Shown in pieces: positions 28,136 through 38,144 of a DNA stretch of 64,000 nt. The notes below the pieces were generated by a model, which searched no databases, was not told the origin of the DNA, and was given only the letters and a program-made list of their open reading frames with translations. A program made the translations under genes and the position numbers. How positions within the stretch are numbered: position 1 is the first letter of the stretch; each line of letters starts with the position of its first letter. This stretch comes from an uncultured Rhodospirillales bacterium (GTDB lineage: Bacteria; Pseudomonadota; Alphaproteobacteria; Azospirillales; Azospirillaceae): positions 1 to 64,000 of the forward strand of contig CAIYNU010000012.1 in the NCBI GenBank assembly GCA_903927615.1. The letters are read 5' to 3'.

Positions 28136-30289
28136 TTACGCCTGGCGTTTTCGTAACAAACCCAGCACCGTTTCCGCCGCCTGGGGAATGTTGGTGCCGG
28201 GACCGAAAATTGCCGCAACCCCAGCTTGGTACAAAGTGTCATAGTCCTGAGGCGGGATCACCCCGCCGCACACCACGAGTATGTCGTCAGCGCCAGCCTT
28301 GCGCAACTCTTCGATGAGCTGAGGCACTAAAGTCTTATGGCCGGCCGCCTGGCTGGAGACCCCGACGATGTGGACGTCGTTCTCCACCGCCTGACGGGCC
28401 GCCTCTTCCGGAGTCTGGAACAGCGGCCCGACATCCACGTCAAAGCCGATATCGGCAAAGCTGGTGGCGATGACCTTGGCGCCGCGGTCGTGGCCGTCCT
28501 GGCCCATCTTGACCACCAACAGGCGCGGCCGGCGCCCTTCGACCTCGGCAAAGGCCGCCACGTCGGCCTGGATGCGCTTGAAGCCGTCATCGCCGGCGTA
28601 AGCGGCGCCATAGACCCCGGAAACCGAGCGAATCACCGCGCTGTGACGGCCATAAACCGTCTCCAGGGCATCGGAGATTTCCCCGACCGTGGCGCGCGCC
28701 CGGGTGGCGACGATGGCCAGTTCCAGCAGATTTCCCGACTGGTCGGCGGCGGCTTTGGTCAGTGCCGCCAGCGCCGCGGTGCAGGCGTCGGTGTCGCGGC
28801 TGGCCCGGATGCGTTTCAGGCGGTCGACCTGGGCGGTCCGCACGGCGCTGTTGTCGATGTCGAGCACATCCACCGCGGCGGTATCGGCTTCGGAGACTTT
28901 GTACTTGTTAACCCCGACCACCACCTCTTCGCCGCGGTCGATGGCGGCCTGCCGGCGGGCCGCCGCCTCCTCGATCAACAATTTGGGCATGCCCGACTCG
29001 ACGGCGCGGGTCATGCCGCCCAGGCCTTCGACCTTGCCGATCAGTTCGTCGGCGGCGGTGGCCAGGCTGTGGGTCAGCGCCTCCACATAATACGAGCCGC
29101 CGAGCGGATCCACCACGTGGGGGATGCCGCTTTCCTCGGCAATGATCAACTGGGTGTTGCGGGCGACCCGGGCCGAAAAGGTGGTCGGCAACCCCAGCGC
29201 CTCGTCATAGGCGTTGGTATGGAGGGATTGGGTGCCGCCCAGCACGGCGGCCATGGCCTCGATGGTGGTGCGGATGACGTTGTTGAAGGGGTCCTGCTCG
29301 GTCAGGGAGACCCCCGAGGTTTGACAATGGGTGCGCAAGGCCAGCGAGCGACTGTCCGTGGGCGCAAACAACCGCTTCATGTGCCGCGCCCACAGCAGCC
29401 GGGCGGCGCGCAGCTTGGCGATCTCCATGAAGAAATTCATGCCGATGGAGAAGAAGAACGACAGCCGGGGGGCGAATTCGTCGACGCGAAGTCCTTTGTT
29501 CTGGGCCGCCCGGACGTATTCCAGCCCGTCGGCCAGGGTAAACGCCAGTTCTTGAACCGCGGTGGCGCCCGCCTCCTGCATGTGGTAGCCGCTGATCGAG
29601 ATCGAGTTGAATTTCGGCATATGGCGTGCCGTGTACTCGATGATGTCGGCGATGATCCGCATGGATGGCTCGGGCGGGTAAATATAGGTGTTCCGAACCA
29701 TGAACTCTTTAAGAATATCATTCTGGATGGTGCCGGCCAACAGCTCCTGACGCACTCCCTGTTCCTCGGCCGCGACCACGTAGCCGGCCAGCACCGGCAA
29801 CACCGCGCCGTTCATGGTCATCGACACGCTCATCTTGTCCAGCGGAATGCCGTCGAACAGGGTCTTCATGTCTTCGACGCTGTCGATGGCCACCCCCGCC
29901 TTGCCGACATCGCCCACCACCCGGGGGTGATCGCTGTCGTAGCCCCGATGGGTGGCGAGGTCGAAGGCCACCGAAAGACCCATCTGCCCGGCCGCCAGAT
30001 TCTTGCGGTAAAAGGTGTTGGACTCCTCGGCGGTGGAGAAACCGGCATACTGGCGGATGGTCCAGGGCCGGTGGGCATACATGGTGGCGCGCGGTCCCCG
30101 GGCAAACGGCGGAAACCCGGGCAGCCCGTCCAGCTCCAGCCCTTCCAAATCAGCAGCGGTATAAAGCGGCTTGACCGTCAGGCCTTCCGGCGTCCGCCAC
30201 AGTAACTGGTCAACCGAACCGCCCTTGCCAATGTCCTTACCGGCCAGCGCCGTCCAGTCGGCCAGGCTCTTTTTGGGAAAATCCGTCAT
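28136..30289 (-). CDS. scpA: Methylmalonyl-CoA mutase
   Basis: Interconverts succinyl-CoA and (R)-methylmalonyl-CoA with adenosylcobalamin, linking propionate and the TCA cycle. ATG 30289 ([19 protein letters not shown]) gives 717 residues, the length of the single-chain or catalytic subunit. The substrate barrel shows [20 protein letters not shown] and the C-terminal cobalamin domain [20 protein letters not shown], with the lower-axial-ligand His in DxHxxG. An epimerase, the MeaB chaperone and a second mutase subunit are not adjacent. An upstream in-frame start (30583) would run through the promoter region. Confidence 0.97.
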   Translation of the reverse strand: MTDFPKKSLADWTALAGKDIGKGGSVDQLLWRTPEGLTVKPLYTAADLEGLELDGLPGFPPFARGPRATMYAHRPWTIRQYAGFSTAEESNTFYRKNLAAGQMGLSVAFDLATHRGYDSDHPRVVGDVGKAGVAIDSVEDMKTLFDGIPLDKMSVSMTMNGAVLPVLAGYVVAAEEQGVRQELLAGTIQNDILKEFMVRNTYIYPPEPSMRIIADIIEYTARHMPKFNSISISGYHMQEAGATAVQELAFTLADGLEYVRAAQNKGLRVDEFAPRLSFFFSIGMNFFMEIAKLRAARLLWARHMKRLFAPTDSRSLALRTHCQTSGVSLTEQDPFNNVIRTTIEAMAAVLGGTQSLHTNAYDEALGLPTTFSARVARNTQLIIAEESGIPHVVDPLGGSYYVEALTHSLATAADELIGKVEGLGGMTRAVESGMPKLLIEEAAARRQAAIDRGEEVVVGVNKYKVSEADTAAVDVLDIDNSAVRTAQVDRLKRIRASRDTDACTAALAALTKAAADQSGNLLELAIVATRARATVGEISDALETVYGRHSAVIRSVSGVYGAAYAGDDGFKRIQADVAAFAEVEGRRPRLLVVKMGQDGHDRGAKVIATSFADIGFDVDVGPLFQTPEEAARQAVENDVHIVGVSSQAAGHKTLVPQLIEELRKAGADDILVVCGGVIPPQDYDTLYQAGVAAIFGPGTNIPQAAETVLGLLRKRQA

Positions 30290-30369
30290 CGCCGTTACCC
30301 CCCGGTCAATCTTGAGCATGCCCGTCATCGCCGGTGCCGGTCCCCGACGCGACGACGGCTGCGCACTAT

Positions 30370-30448
30370 AAACCAAGCCGCCCTCACCCTGTGATAGTGA
30401 AATCAGGATGATCGTGTCTGCGGGTGACGGTGGCGGCGTCACCCGCAG
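30370..30448. promoter_or_regulatory. Mutase promoter region with a 12-bp stem hairpin
   Basis: On the minus strand a -10-like TATAGT lies just before the mutase leader, without a clear -35. Upstream of it, arms CTGCGGGTGACG (30418-30429) and CGTCACCCGCAG (30437-30448) form a perfect 12-bp inverted repeat with a 7-nt loop, a possible operator or upstream hairpin. Confidence 0.45.
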
Positions 30449-30481
30449 GCGGTGCCTGAGTCCGGCCGGCGCACAACCCTG

Positions 30482-30511
30482 TTGATCCGTACATGCGATC
30501 GCATGTATAGC
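30482..30511 (+). promoter_or_regulatory. RHH gene promoter with an 18-bp perfect palindrome in its spacer
   Basis: TTGATC (30482-30487) and TATAGC (30506-30511) are separated by 18 bp and each match the sigma-70 consensus at four of six positions. Between them lies TACATGCGATCGCATGTA (30490-30507), a perfect palindrome that reaches into the -10 box. A repressor there would block RNA polymerase. The predicted start near 30518 leaves a leader of about 75 nt before ATG 30595. Confidence 0.55.
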
Positions 30512-30594
30512 TGTTTCGCCCGAATGTTTCTGGTGGTCGACGACGGACCGGTTGTTCGGGGTGAAAATCTGGCCGGCAACCACCGGAAAACCTC

Positions 30595-30966
30595 ATGGAC
30601 GACCTTGAAAACACCAAATTTAACCCGCCGCCCGGTTTGGTGCGGATCGACAGGACGTTGACGATCAGCGGCCGGCCCCGATCGGTTCGCCTGGAACCGT
30701 CGGTTTGGCAGGCGTTGGACGAGGTCTGTCAACGTCAGCAACAGACCCCCGACGAGGTGGTGACGGCGATCGATCGCCAGCGCGGCCAGACCGGCCTGGT
30801 GACGGCGATTCGGAGTTCTCTGACCCGTTACTTTAAGGAGGCCGCCGACCGCGACCGACCGTACCGGGGCCTGTCGGAGGCCGCGGTTGGCGACCCGCCG
30901 ACCCTCAGCCCGGCCATGTCCCGTGCCCTGGACAGCATCGGCCCCCCGCCCAAGCGCCCGAAGTAG
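30595..30966 (+). CDS. Ribbon-helix-helix domain protein, probable regulator
   Basis: A 123-residue protein with an RHH_4-type domain at about residues 18-85: the strand LTISGRPRSVRLEPSVW and helices ALDEVCQRQQQTPDEVVTAI and TGLVTAIRSSLTRYFKEAA. RHH proteins bind DNA as dimers through the beta ribbon, here the SVRL strand. The C-terminal tail is Pro-rich. The gene is divergent from methylmalonyl-CoA mutase, and its own promoter carries a long palindrome, so autoregulation, and perhaps control of the mutase, is a reasonable inference. Gene class is well supported; targets are not known. Confidence 0.85.
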   Translation: MDDLENTKFNPPPGLVRIDRTLTISGRPRSVRLEPSVWQALDEVCQRQQQTPDEVVTAIDRQRGQTGLVTAIRSSLTRYFKEAADRDRPYRGLSEAAVGDPPTLSPAMSRALDSIGPPPKRPK

Positions 30967-31122
30967 CCGGCCCCGGTTCCTGTTTCGTTGTGGGCTGGTT
31001 GGCAGCTCTGTTCCGGGTGTTCCGGGAATGGCCGCACGATGGGGGCTTGGCCCGTCGCATCGGCCATGGACCAAGCTTGCCGGTCGGGACCGTGGCCCAC
31101 GCCCGGGTGCCGTCGGTGATGT

Positions 31123-31436
31123 TGGCGTCCGCGGAGGGACTCGAACCCCCGGCCCCAAGTTTCATACCACTTCGGCTTTCGCCGCCGCCCTTCGGCGTTC
31201 GTGGTCTGGACTGTCCCTTCACCGTGGGCCGTAGCCGTTAGGTGTCGCCCATCCAGTCTCTACACCTTCCTCAATCGGGGCTTGACCCCAACAAGGCTTG
31301 GCTCGGGATTGGCAACGGGCACGTTGCGCCGTAGCGTTCCCCGACTTTGAGCGAATCCATTGCGCCGTTTCCAAACGCAACGCCCAGTTTTTACCAACAA
31401 GGAAACTTGTGCTCTATCCTGCTGAGCTACGCGGAC
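31123..31436 (-). tRNA. tRNA-Arg(CCU) interrupted by a group I intron
   Basis: The 5' exon is 31436-31400 (acceptor GTCCGCG, D arm GCTC/GAGC, anticodon arm CAAGTTTCCT) and the 3' exon is 31162-31123 (AAACTTG, then the T arm, CGCGGAC, G and an encoded CCA). Joined, they give a 77-nt cloverleaf with all four stems and the anticodon loop TTCCTAA, so the anticodon is CCU, which reads AGG. The acceptor stem pairs perfectly over 7 bp. The break lies between positions 36 and 37, inside the anticodon loop. Confidence 0.95.
31163..31399 (-). mobile_element. Group I intron in tRNA-Arg(CCU), 237 nt
   Basis: A self-splicing RNA that removes itself from the tRNA precursor. It follows a U at the 5' site, ends in G at the 3' site, and carries core segments that I recall as closely matching the Azoarcus tRNA-Ile intron: GAAGGTGTAGAGACT (31269-31255 reversed) and GGTGAAGGGACAGTCC (31223-31208 reversed), with GAGCCAAGC before them and a GGCGAAAGCC tetraloop hairpin near the 3' end. 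There is no homing endonuclease ORF. The internal guide sequence pairing with the exon was not settled: GGAAAC near the intron start and GGGGAAC further in are both candidates. Confidence 0.92.
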
Positions 31437-31453
31437 CTTCTGCCAACCGGCTC

Positions 31454-31482
31454 ACCCTACCGGCTTCCGGCCGGGTTGGCAA
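31454..31482 (-). promoter_or_regulatory. Promoter of tRNA-Arg(CCU)
   Basis: On the minus strand TTGCCA (31482-31477, five of six consensus positions) and TAGGGT (31459-31454) are separated by exactly 17 bp, placing the transcription start near 31447, about 11 nt before the mature tRNA. Confidence 0.6.
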
Positions 31483-31511
31483 CCCCAGCGAACAGGGACA
31501 GCCTTCATCGG

Positions 31512-32225
31512 TCACGCCGGCAGGTCGAGCCAGGAGCGGATGCAGCGTTCCACCACCCGGGCCAGGAAGCTGATCAGCTCGGTGCTGTGGCCCTGCTGGA
31601 ACAGGGCCGACTCGCGGCTGCCGAAGGCGAGCATGCCGGGAGGGGCGTCACCGCTGATATGGAGGCGAATCAGCGCCTCCGAGCGCACCAGCCCGGCGGC
31701 GGCGCCGAAGATCGACGAGTCGCCGTAAACATTGCCGGCCAGCACCACTTCGCGTCGGCCCAGCCAGGCGTCGATGGAGCCGGCTTTGACCACGCGCACC
31801 CCGGAAGTCTCGGTTCCGGGCAGGTCGCAATCGCCCGACTCGACGATCAGGCACGCCACGTCCAGGTCCAGCAACACCGCAAGGTCGGTGGTGATGGTCT
31901 GGATCAGTTGCTCGAAGCTTTGGGCATCCAGCAACAGCAGGATCGCCGCGTGAATGCGCCCCTGGCTGTTGAGGTTGGTTCTTGAGGTCTCGATCAGCTC
32001 CCGTTGCTGGTCGCGCATCCGGCCGACCTCGGCCTGAAGCCGCTCGACCATATAGTATTGCAAGTCGAGGATATTGCTGCCCCGTCGGAGCATCGGCGGC
32101 TTCAAATGCTGGATCAGATAGGCGTGGCGGATCAGGAAATCCGGATTGTCTCGCAAATACGCCGAAACCACTTCGGCGTTGACTGCCCCGCTGATCCGTT
32201 GGCTATGCCCGTGCTCGCGAACCAT
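31512..32225 (-). CDS. DUF484 family protein
   Basis: A 237-residue DUF484 protein, a GAF-like family widespread in Proteobacteria and commonly encoded next to xerC. The signature SAYLRDNPDFLIRHAYLIQHL is at the N-terminus (shown in part in the family), followed by an LQAEVGRMRDQQRELIETSR coiled coil and a GAF-like domain. ATG 32225 (MVREHGHSQR) is chosen because upstream codons to 32369 look noncoding. xerC is not next to it: the neighbours are the tRNA and an aldolase. Its function is unknown in the family. Confidence 0.9.
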   Translation of the reverse strand: MVREHGHSQRISGAVNAEVVSAYLRDNPDFLIRHAYLIQHLKPPMLRRGSNILDLQYYMVERLQAEVGRMRDQQRELIETSRTNLNSQGRIHAAILLLLDAQSFEQLIQTITTDLAVLLDLDVACLIVESGDCDLPGTETSGVRVVKAGSIDAWLGRREVVLAGNVYGDSSIFGAAAGLVRSEALIRLHISGDAPPGMLAFGSRESALFQQGHSTELISFLARVVERCIRSWLDLPA

Positions 32226-32375
32226 GTGTTGCCTGCCTTCCGTCACCACGCCCCCGACCGCCCCCGCTGCCCCGGACCGGTGCCGTCGGGTGACATCCGG
32301 CCGGGAAGGGGAGGGGAGAGATCGTTCCCAATTGCTAATATCTAGGATCAACAGTCTCACGCAACCCAATGATTG

Positions 32376-33035
32376 TCAAGACAATATAGCCTGACCGGTC
32401 TTTTGCCAGTCGGCCACGAACTGCGCCAGTCCCTTGTCGGTCAGGGGATGCCCGAACAGCAGGCGGATCACGCTGGGCGGCATTGTGGCCACATGGGCGC
32501 CGAGCTTGGCGGCGGCCACCAGATGCATGGGGTGGCGGACCGAAGCCACCAGGACCTCGGTGGTGAAGCTGGGATACCGGCTGTAGATCTGGCAAATGTC
32601 GGCGATCAGCGCCATGCCGTCGGTGCCGACATCGTCGAGTCGGCCGACGAACGGCGAGACGAACGCGGCACCGGCCTTGGCCGCCAGAATCGCCTGTGCC
32701 GCCGAGAAACACAGGGTAACGTTGACCATGGTGCCATTGGCGGACAGGTGCTTGCACACCTTGAGCCCCGCCGGGGTCAGGGGTACCTTCACCGCAATTC
32801 GCGGCGAAATCGCGGCCAGCTTCTGTCCTTCGGCCAGCATCGTGGGGAAATCGGTGGCGGCCACTTCGGCGCTGACCGGCCCGTCGACCACCTGGCAGAT
32901 CTCGGCGACCAGTTCCAGGAAGTTGCGCCCGGCTTTGGCAACCAACGATGGGTTGGTGGTGACGCCGTCCAGCAGGCCGGTGGCGGCGAGGTCCCGAATC
33001 TCCTGGAGGTCGGCAGTGTCAACAAAGAATTTCAT
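32376..33035 (-). CDS. Fructose-6-phosphate aldolase / transaldolase-family protein
   Basis: A 219-residue class I aldolase of the small transaldolase group (TalC/FSA). [16 protein letters not shown] and [11 protein letters not shown] are the opening motifs, and the Schiff-base lysine is in [13 protein letters not shown]. Members act either as transaldolases of the pentose phosphate pathway or as fructose-6-phosphate aldolases; the two cannot be separated by eye. ATG 33035 gives the standard length. It is divergent from priA with a 135-bp gap, a neighbourhood seen in other alphaproteobacteria. Confidence 0.94.
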   Translation of the reverse strand: MKFFVDTADLQEIRDLAATGLLDGVTTNPSLVAKAGRNFLELVAEICQVVDGPVSAEVAATDFPTMLAEGQKLAAISPRIAVKVPLTPAGLKVCKHLSANGTMVNVTLCFSAAQAILAAKAGAAFVSPFVGRLDDVGTDGMALIADICQIYSRYPSFTTEVLVASVRHPMHLVAAAKLGAHVATMPPSVIRLLFGHPLTDKGLAQFVADWQKTGQAILS

Positions 33036-33170
33036 GTCAGGCGGGTTCCCGTGGTTGAGGTTATGGTGTCGGGGATGGGGTGTCGCCGGTTGGGGCGACG
33101 CTCCGGCCATCACCGGGTAGGTTAGTCCATGGTCAGCGGCGGCGCCAGTTTCCCGCAGAAAGGAGCCCCT

Positions 33171-35351
33171 GTGCCGAACGCTGAAACGCGGGTCGGCGTG
33201 TTGCTGCCGCTGCCCTTGACCGGTCCTTACGACTATCGGGGTCTGGACGGGGTCGCGTTGCAACCGGGCGACTATGTGGAGGTGCCGTTCGGGCCGCGCC
33301 GGCTTGCGGGCGTGGTGTGGAATGAGGGGTCCGGTGTGCTCGAGTTCGGCCGGCTTCGCCCGGTGGTGCGGCGCTTTCCGCTGCCGCCCATGGCCGACGT
33401 GACCCGCCGTTTCATCGATTGGGTGGCGAGCTATACCCTGGCGCCGCCGGGGCAGGTGTTGCGGATGGCCATCAGCGTGCCGGCGGCGTTGGAGCCGCCG
33501 CGGGTTTCGGTGGTTTGTCGCCCTAGCGGCGCTCCGGTGCCGGCCGGGTTCAAGTGGACGCCGGCGCGTCGGACCGTGCTGGAGCGGGCGGCGGCGGGCG
33601 CACCGCGCGCCGCCGCCGAGCTGGCGGCGGCGGCCGGTTGCGGACCGGCGGTGGTGCGCGGCCTGATCGAGGCCGGGTTGCTGGTGGCGGTGCCCCAGGC
33701 GGCGGACGCGGAACCGGTCCAACCCGACTGGAACCGGCCCGGGCCGGTTCTGTCCCCCGATCAGCAGGGGGCGGCCGACACGCTCCGGGCCGCGCTGGGG
33801 GCCGGCGGCTACGGGGTGACGTTGCTGGACGGCGTGACCGGCTCGGGCAAGACCGAGGTCTATTTCGAGGCCATCGCGGCCTGCCTGGCCGCCGGGCGGC
33901 AGGCGGTGGTGCTGTTGCCCGAGATTGCCTTGTCCAGCCAGTGGCTGGACCGGTTTACCGGCCGGTTCGGTGCGGCGCCGGCGTTGTGGCACTCGGAGCT
34001 GACCGGCGGTCAGCGTCGCGCCACCTGGCGGGCGGTGGCCGAGGGCCGCGCGAAGATCGTCGTGGGCGCCCGCTCGGCCCTGTTCCTGCCCTATGCCGAT
34101 CTTGGGCTGGTGGTGGTGGACGAGGAGCACGATCCCGCCTTCAAACAGGAGGAAGGCGTGATTTACCACGCCCGCGACATGGCGGTGGCGCGGGCATGGC
34201 TCGGGGGCATCCCGATTATCCTGGCATCGGCGACGCCGTCCCTGGAGACCCAGGTCAACATCGAAACGGGTCGCTATGGCCGGCTGCATCTGCCGGCGCG
34301 CCACGGCGGCGCGGTGCTGCCCGAGATTCAGGTGATCGATCTGCGCCGCTGCAAGATGGAGCCGCGCTCCTGGCTGGCGCCGCCGTTGCGTCGGGCGCTG
34401 GCGGCGACTCTGGAGGCCGGCGAGCAGGCTATGGTGTTTCTCAATCGGCGCGGCTACGCGCCGCTGACGCTCTGTCGCGGCTGCGGCTTCCGGCTGCAAT
34501 GCCCCAACTGTTCGGCCTGGCTGGTGGAACATCGGGCCGCCGGTCGTCTGCAATGCCACCATTGCGGCCACGCCATGCCGGTGCCCGAGGTCTGTCCCCA
34601 TTGCGAAAAGGGGGACTCGTTCACCGCCTGCGGTCCCGGAGTCGAACGCATTGCCGAGGAAGTCACCGGGCTGTTTCCCCAGGCGCGGGTGGCGGTGATG
34701 GCCTCGGATACCCTGGCCGGTCCCAGCGCCATCGATGCGTTGGTGCGTCGGGTGACCGACCATGACCTGGATCTGTTGATCGGCACCCAGATCATGGCCA
34801 AAGGCCACCATTTCCCGATGCTGACCCTGGTGGGTGTGGTGGATGCCGATCTGGGGCTTGCGGGAGGAGATATGCGCGCCGCGGAACGCACCTATCAGTT
34901 GTTGCATCAGGTCTCGGGGCGCGCCGGCCGGGCCGAGCGGCCGGGGCGGGTCCTGCTGCAATCCTACATGCCCGAGCATCCGGTGATCATGGCCCTGGCC
35001 TCGGGCGACCGCGACCGCTTCCTGGAGGCCGAGGCGGTTGAACGGCGCTATGGCCTTCTGCCCCCCTTCGGCCGGTTGGCGGCGCTGGTGGTGTCCGGAA
35101 CCGAGATGGAGGCGGTGGACAGCGCCGCCATCCTGCTTGGCCGCAACGCCCCGCGGAGCGATCTGGTCGAAGTGTTGGGGCCCGCTCCGGCGCCCCTGGC
35201 TTTACTGCGCGGGCGGCACCGTCGCCGGCTGCTGGTCAGGGCGCCGCGCTCGGTGGTGCTTCAACCGGTGATCCGGTCGTGGCTGGCCGCAACGCCGTTG
35301 CCGTCGGCGATCCGGGTGCAGGTGGATATCGATCCCTACAGCTTTCTGTGA
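33171..35351 (+). CDS. priA: Primosomal protein N' (PriA helicase)
   Basis: Restarts stalled replication forks by loading the replisome. The helicase core shows [16 protein letters not shown] (Walker A), [14 protein letters not shown] (motif II) and [14 protein letters not shown] (motif VI). The zinc-binding region is complete: [26 protein letters not shown] and a final C in FTACGPG. GTG 33171 has a strong ribosome site (AGGAG at 33161) and gives 726 residues; ATG 33129 would add 14 residues without a comparable site. Confidence 0.96.
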   Translation: MPNAETRVGVLLPLPLTGPYDYRGLDGVALQPGDYVEVPFGPRRLAGVVWNEGSGVLEFGRLRPVVRRFPLPPMADVTRRFIDWVASYTLAPPGQVLRMAISVPAALEPPRVSVVCRPSGAPVPAGFKWTPARRTVLERAAAGAPRAAAELAAAAGCGPAVVRGLIEAGLLVAVPQAADAEPVQPDWNRPGPVLSPDQQGAADTLRAALGAGGYGVTLLDGVTGSGKTEVYFEAIAACLAAGRQAVVLLPEIALSSQWLDRFTGRFGAAPALWHSELTGGQRRATWRAVAEGRAKIVVGARSALFLPYADLGLVVVDEEHDPAFKQEEGVIYHARDMAVARAWLGGIPIILASATPSLETQVNIETGRYGRLHLPARHGGAVLPEIQVIDLRRCKMEPRSWLAPPLRRALAATLEAGEQAMVFLNRRGYAPLTLCRGCGFRLQCPNCSAWLVEHRAAGRLQCHHCGHAMPVPEVCPHCEKGDSFTACGPGVERIAEEVTGLFPQARVAVMASDTLAGPSAIDALVRRVTDHDLDLLIGTQIMAKGHHFPMLTLVGVVDADLGLAGGDMRAAERTYQLLHQVSGRAGRAERPGRVLLQSYMPEHPVIMALASGDRDRFLEAEAVERRYGLLPPFGRLAALVVSGTEMEAVDSAAILLGRNAPRSDLVEVLGPAPAPLALLRGRHRRRLLVRAPRSVVLQPVIRSWLAATPLPSAIRVQVDIDPYSFL

Positions 35352-35366
35352 CCGGCGTTCCGGGGG

Positions 35367-35801
35367 CTACGACTTTTTGTCGTGGCAACCGGTGACCCAG
35401 ACATCGTAAATGGGATGTTCCAGGGCCGACAGTGCCGGCGACGAGGCAAACATCCAGCCACTGAACAGCGCCGCTGCGGCCTCGTCGGGCTTGACCTCGC
35501 TGATTTCCAGAAAGGCGGCGGCTTCGGGCGGGTCGATGGGGGGCGCTTCCCGGCAGGCGCGCAACGTGATCAGCAGGGTTCCGAACCGTGCGGTCTCGCC
35601 CACCGCGACCTCGAAGGTCGAGACCCGGGCGGTGATTTTGTCCAGTCCCTGGAGCACCGCCACGCTTCTGTCGGTCATCTCGGAGCCGGTCGCGGCGGGC
35701 TGGTCCGAGGCGGCCCGGGCCGGCGGCGTGGCGAACAGGAGCGCGGCCATCACCAGGAACGGGACGAGACGACAGGGGCGCGGGCGGTCGGAAGGGAGCA
35801 C
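35367..35801 (-). CDS. DUF2155 exported protein
   Basis: A DUF2155 protein, an alphaproteobacterial family of unknown function. GTG 35801 opens a signal peptide with a hydrophobic core (LVPFLVMAALLFATPPARA) and a cleavage site near ARA-A, giving 144 residues; CAGGAT upstream of this GTG is a plausible ribosome site. The conserved block KITARVSTFEVAVGETARFG precedes LLITLRACREAPP, and WMFASSPALSALEHPIYDVW ends the domain. In relatives it commonly lies near NDUFA12, accBC and aat; here it sits alone behind priA. Confidence 0.88.
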   Translation of the reverse strand: MLPSDRPRPCRLVPFLVMAALLFATPPARAASDQPAATGSEMTDRSVAVLQGLDKITARVSTFEVAVGETARFGTLLITLRACREAPPIDPPEAAAFLEISEVKPDEAAAALFSGWMFASSPALSALEHPIYDVWVTGCHDKKS

Positions 35802-35872
35802 GGGCGATCCTGCGCTGGAAAGGGGAGACTTCGGGCGATCCCGGTCTGCCGCCCATCCGCGGACGACGCCGG

Positions 35873-38125
35873 TCACCCGAGCGGCTCATCTATAGGACGG
35901 CTGCCCTCCTGCGTCCAGAGTTGCGCGGCACGACGACCCGATGCCGGCGTCGGCGTGGTGGCGGGCAGGGTGACGACGAAGGAACTGCCCTGTCCCGGCG
36001 TCGAGTCCACGGTGATGCGCCCGCCCAGAACGCTGGAGACGATGTTGAACATCATGTGCAGGCCCAGACCAACCCCGCCCTGGCCGCGCCGGGTGGTGAA
36101 GAACGGCTCGAACAAATGGGGCATGTCTTCGGGCCGGATGCCGACGCCGTTGTCGGCAATGGTCAGGGTGATGGTGTTTCCGGTCGCGCTGGCCGTGACG
36201 GAAATGGTGCCGGCCGTGTCCCGGGAAAAGGCGTGGGTGAGGGCGTTGTCCAGCAAGACGTCAAGGACCTGACGCAAGGCTTCGGGAAAACCGTTCATGG
36301 TCAGGTCGGCCGGGCAGTGCAGGTTCAGCCGGTGACCCGCCAGCCGCAGGCGTTCGGTCATCAACCCCGTGACCAGATCGATGTGCTCGCGGACCCGGAA
36401 AATCTGGCGTTCCCCCTCGGCCGGAGCGATGGCGACTTGTTTGAAGACCCGGACCAGATCGCCCGCACGTTCCAAATTAGACCGAATCAGCACCGAAACC
36501 TCGCCAGCCAGGTCGACATAGTCCTGGACCTTGGATTTTCGCAACTGTCCCGTGTTGAAGGACCGCCCGAACTCCTCGGTCCGCTCGGTGAGCAAGGAAG
36601 CGGCGGTCAGGCAGACGCCGATCGGGGTATTGAGTTCGTGGGCCACGCCGGCCACCAGACCGCCCAGCGCCGCCATCTTTTCGGTTTGGACCAGGCTTTC
36701 CTGAAGCTCGGTCAGTTCCCGAACCGCGTCCTCGGCGCGTTCCTTGGCGGCGCGCAACTCCGCTTCGGCCTGTTTGCGCCGGTTGACGAAGTGTCCAAGC
36801 GCCGCCGCCATGTCGCTGATCTCGTCGTCGCCATGGGCCGGGATGACGATTTCCCGGCCGGCGGCCTCCGCCTCCATGGCCCGTTGCAAAGCCAGAATAC
36901 GGCCGATGATCTGGCGGCCGACGGTGCGCCAGCCAATGCCCAGGGCCACCAGCACCGCCAGGATGGCGGCCAGGGTTTGAAGCGCCCGGGCGGTGGCGAC
37001 GGTGTGCAGGACGTCCCGCGCCGACTCGTCGGCGTTGGTCCGGGCGGTGGCCTGCAACTGGCTGACCGAGTCGGTGAGGGCGTCGGACAGCCGCTGATTT
37101 TCGGTGACCACCGCATCCGTCGCCTGGCCAAGCTTCAGCGCCAGCAGATGCCGGTCGAACAGGTTGTCGGCCCCCAGCCCGTACTGAAGCATCGGTGTGG
37201 TCAACCCCAGCAACACTTGGTTTTCAGGGGTGGTGGCCAGGTTCAGGCGGATGGTGCCCATAGAAATGGTGACGTCGCCAAACCGGCTGCGCAACTGATG
37301 GACCCGGGCCGGATCCGACACCAGTATGGCCTCGTTCAGCAGGCCTGCGGCGAGGTTGCCGGCGGCGGCCAGTTCCAACAGCGCCAGCATTTCCCCGACA
37401 TTGTGGTTGAACAGGTGGCCGATGCGGTGTTGCAGCAGCTCCATGTCCCGGTGGGTGGGGGCGGCGGTTGCCTTGGCCTGGTCCCCGGTCGGACCGTCGC
37501 TGCCGGGGCGGGGACCCAGGTCATCCACCAGGGTTTTGATCCCGGCAAACAGGGATCGATAGGTGTTGTCGATCCGCGGCGTGACCGCGGCGAGGAACTG
37601 CTTGTGGCCGTCCGCCAGTTGTGTTGCGTCGTTATACAACAGGGTATTGAGCGCGATGCGTTGGGCCACAAGGTCGCTCTGCCGGTTCAGGTTGACCGCC
37701 AGCGAGGCGACGCGGTCGCGCAGGTCCCCCAGAATCCGGCTGTCGATTTCCAACCGTTGCAGTTCGTCAAGCTGGCGGTTGAGGCCGGCGATCCGTCCGG
37801 CCAGCTTGGTCATGGCGGTGGTCCGTTGGTCCTCGGTGGATGCTGCGGTCAGAGTCCCCGAGGCGTGGGCGATGGCCGCGGCCTCGACCACCAGGGTCTC
37901 GGCGGTGGCCATCGCCGGCACCGAATGTTGAACCACCACCGTTAACTGGGTTTCGATGTGCCGTAGGGAGACCCACGCAACCATCTCGGAGGTGACCGCC
38001 ATGCCCGCGACGACGGCGAAGGCGATGGTCATTGTGACCAGGATGCCCCACCGTCGACGCGGCACCGTCGCGCCAGCGGCATGGACATCGCCCGTCAGGA
38101 CCGTGTCGGCGCGTTGATCGACCAT
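35873..38125 (-). CDS. Membrane-bound sensor histidine kinase
   Basis: 750 residues from ATG 38125. One membrane segment at about 26-50 and a second at about 384-402 enclose a large helical periplasmic region; a HAMP-like linker, a coiled coil (RKQAEAELRAAKERAEDAV), the H-box ALGGLVAGVAHELNTPIG and an ATPase domain (DNGVGIRPEDMPHLFEPFF, GQGGVGLGLHM) follow. The HELNTPIG box marks the HPK4-like group. There is no receiver domain and no response regulator gene adjacent. The upstream gene, 19 bp away on the same strand, encodes a periplasmic solute-binding protein, which probably supplies its signal. Confidence 0.94.
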   Translation of the reverse strand: MVDQRADTVLTGDVHAAGATVPRRRWGILVTMTIAFAVVAGMAVTSEMVAWVSLRHIETQLTVVVQHSVPAMATAETLVVEAAAIAHASGTLTAASTEDQRTTAMTKLAGRIAGLNRQLDELQRLEIDSRILGDLRDRVASLAVNLNRQSDLVAQRIALNTLLYNDATQLADGHKQFLAAVTPRIDNTYRSLFAGIKTLVDDLGPRPGSDGPTGDQAKATAAPTHRDMELLQHRIGHLFNHNVGEMLALLELAAAGNLAAGLLNEAILVSDPARVHQLRSRFGDVTISMGTIRLNLATTPENQVLLGLTTPMLQYGLGADNLFDRHLLALKLGQATDAVVTENQRLSDALTDSVSQLQATARTNADESARDVLHTVATARALQTLAAILAVLVALGIGWRTVGRQIIGRILALQRAMEAEAAGREIVIPAHGDDEISDMAAALGHFVNRRKQAEAELRAAKERAEDAVRELTELQESLVQTEKMAALGGLVAGVAHELNTPIGVCLTAASLLTERTEEFGRSFNTGQLRKSKVQDYVDLAGEVSVLIRSNLERAGDLVRVFKQVAIAPAEGERQIFRVREHIDLVTGLMTERLRLAGHRLNLHCPADLTMNGFPEALRQVLDVLLDNALTHAFSRDTAGTISVTASATGNTITLTIADNGVGIRPEDMPHLFEPFFTTRRGQGGVGLGLHMMFNIVSSVLGGRITVDSTPGQGSSFVVTLPATTPTPASGRRAAQLWTQEGSRPIDEPLG

Positions 38126-38144
38126 CGTTTCGGCGTGGTCCTTA

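Noticed and set aside
31298-31573. Protein-coding frames through the tRNA-Arg region
   Set aside because: They run through the tRNA exons and the group I intron core, which explain the sequence better.
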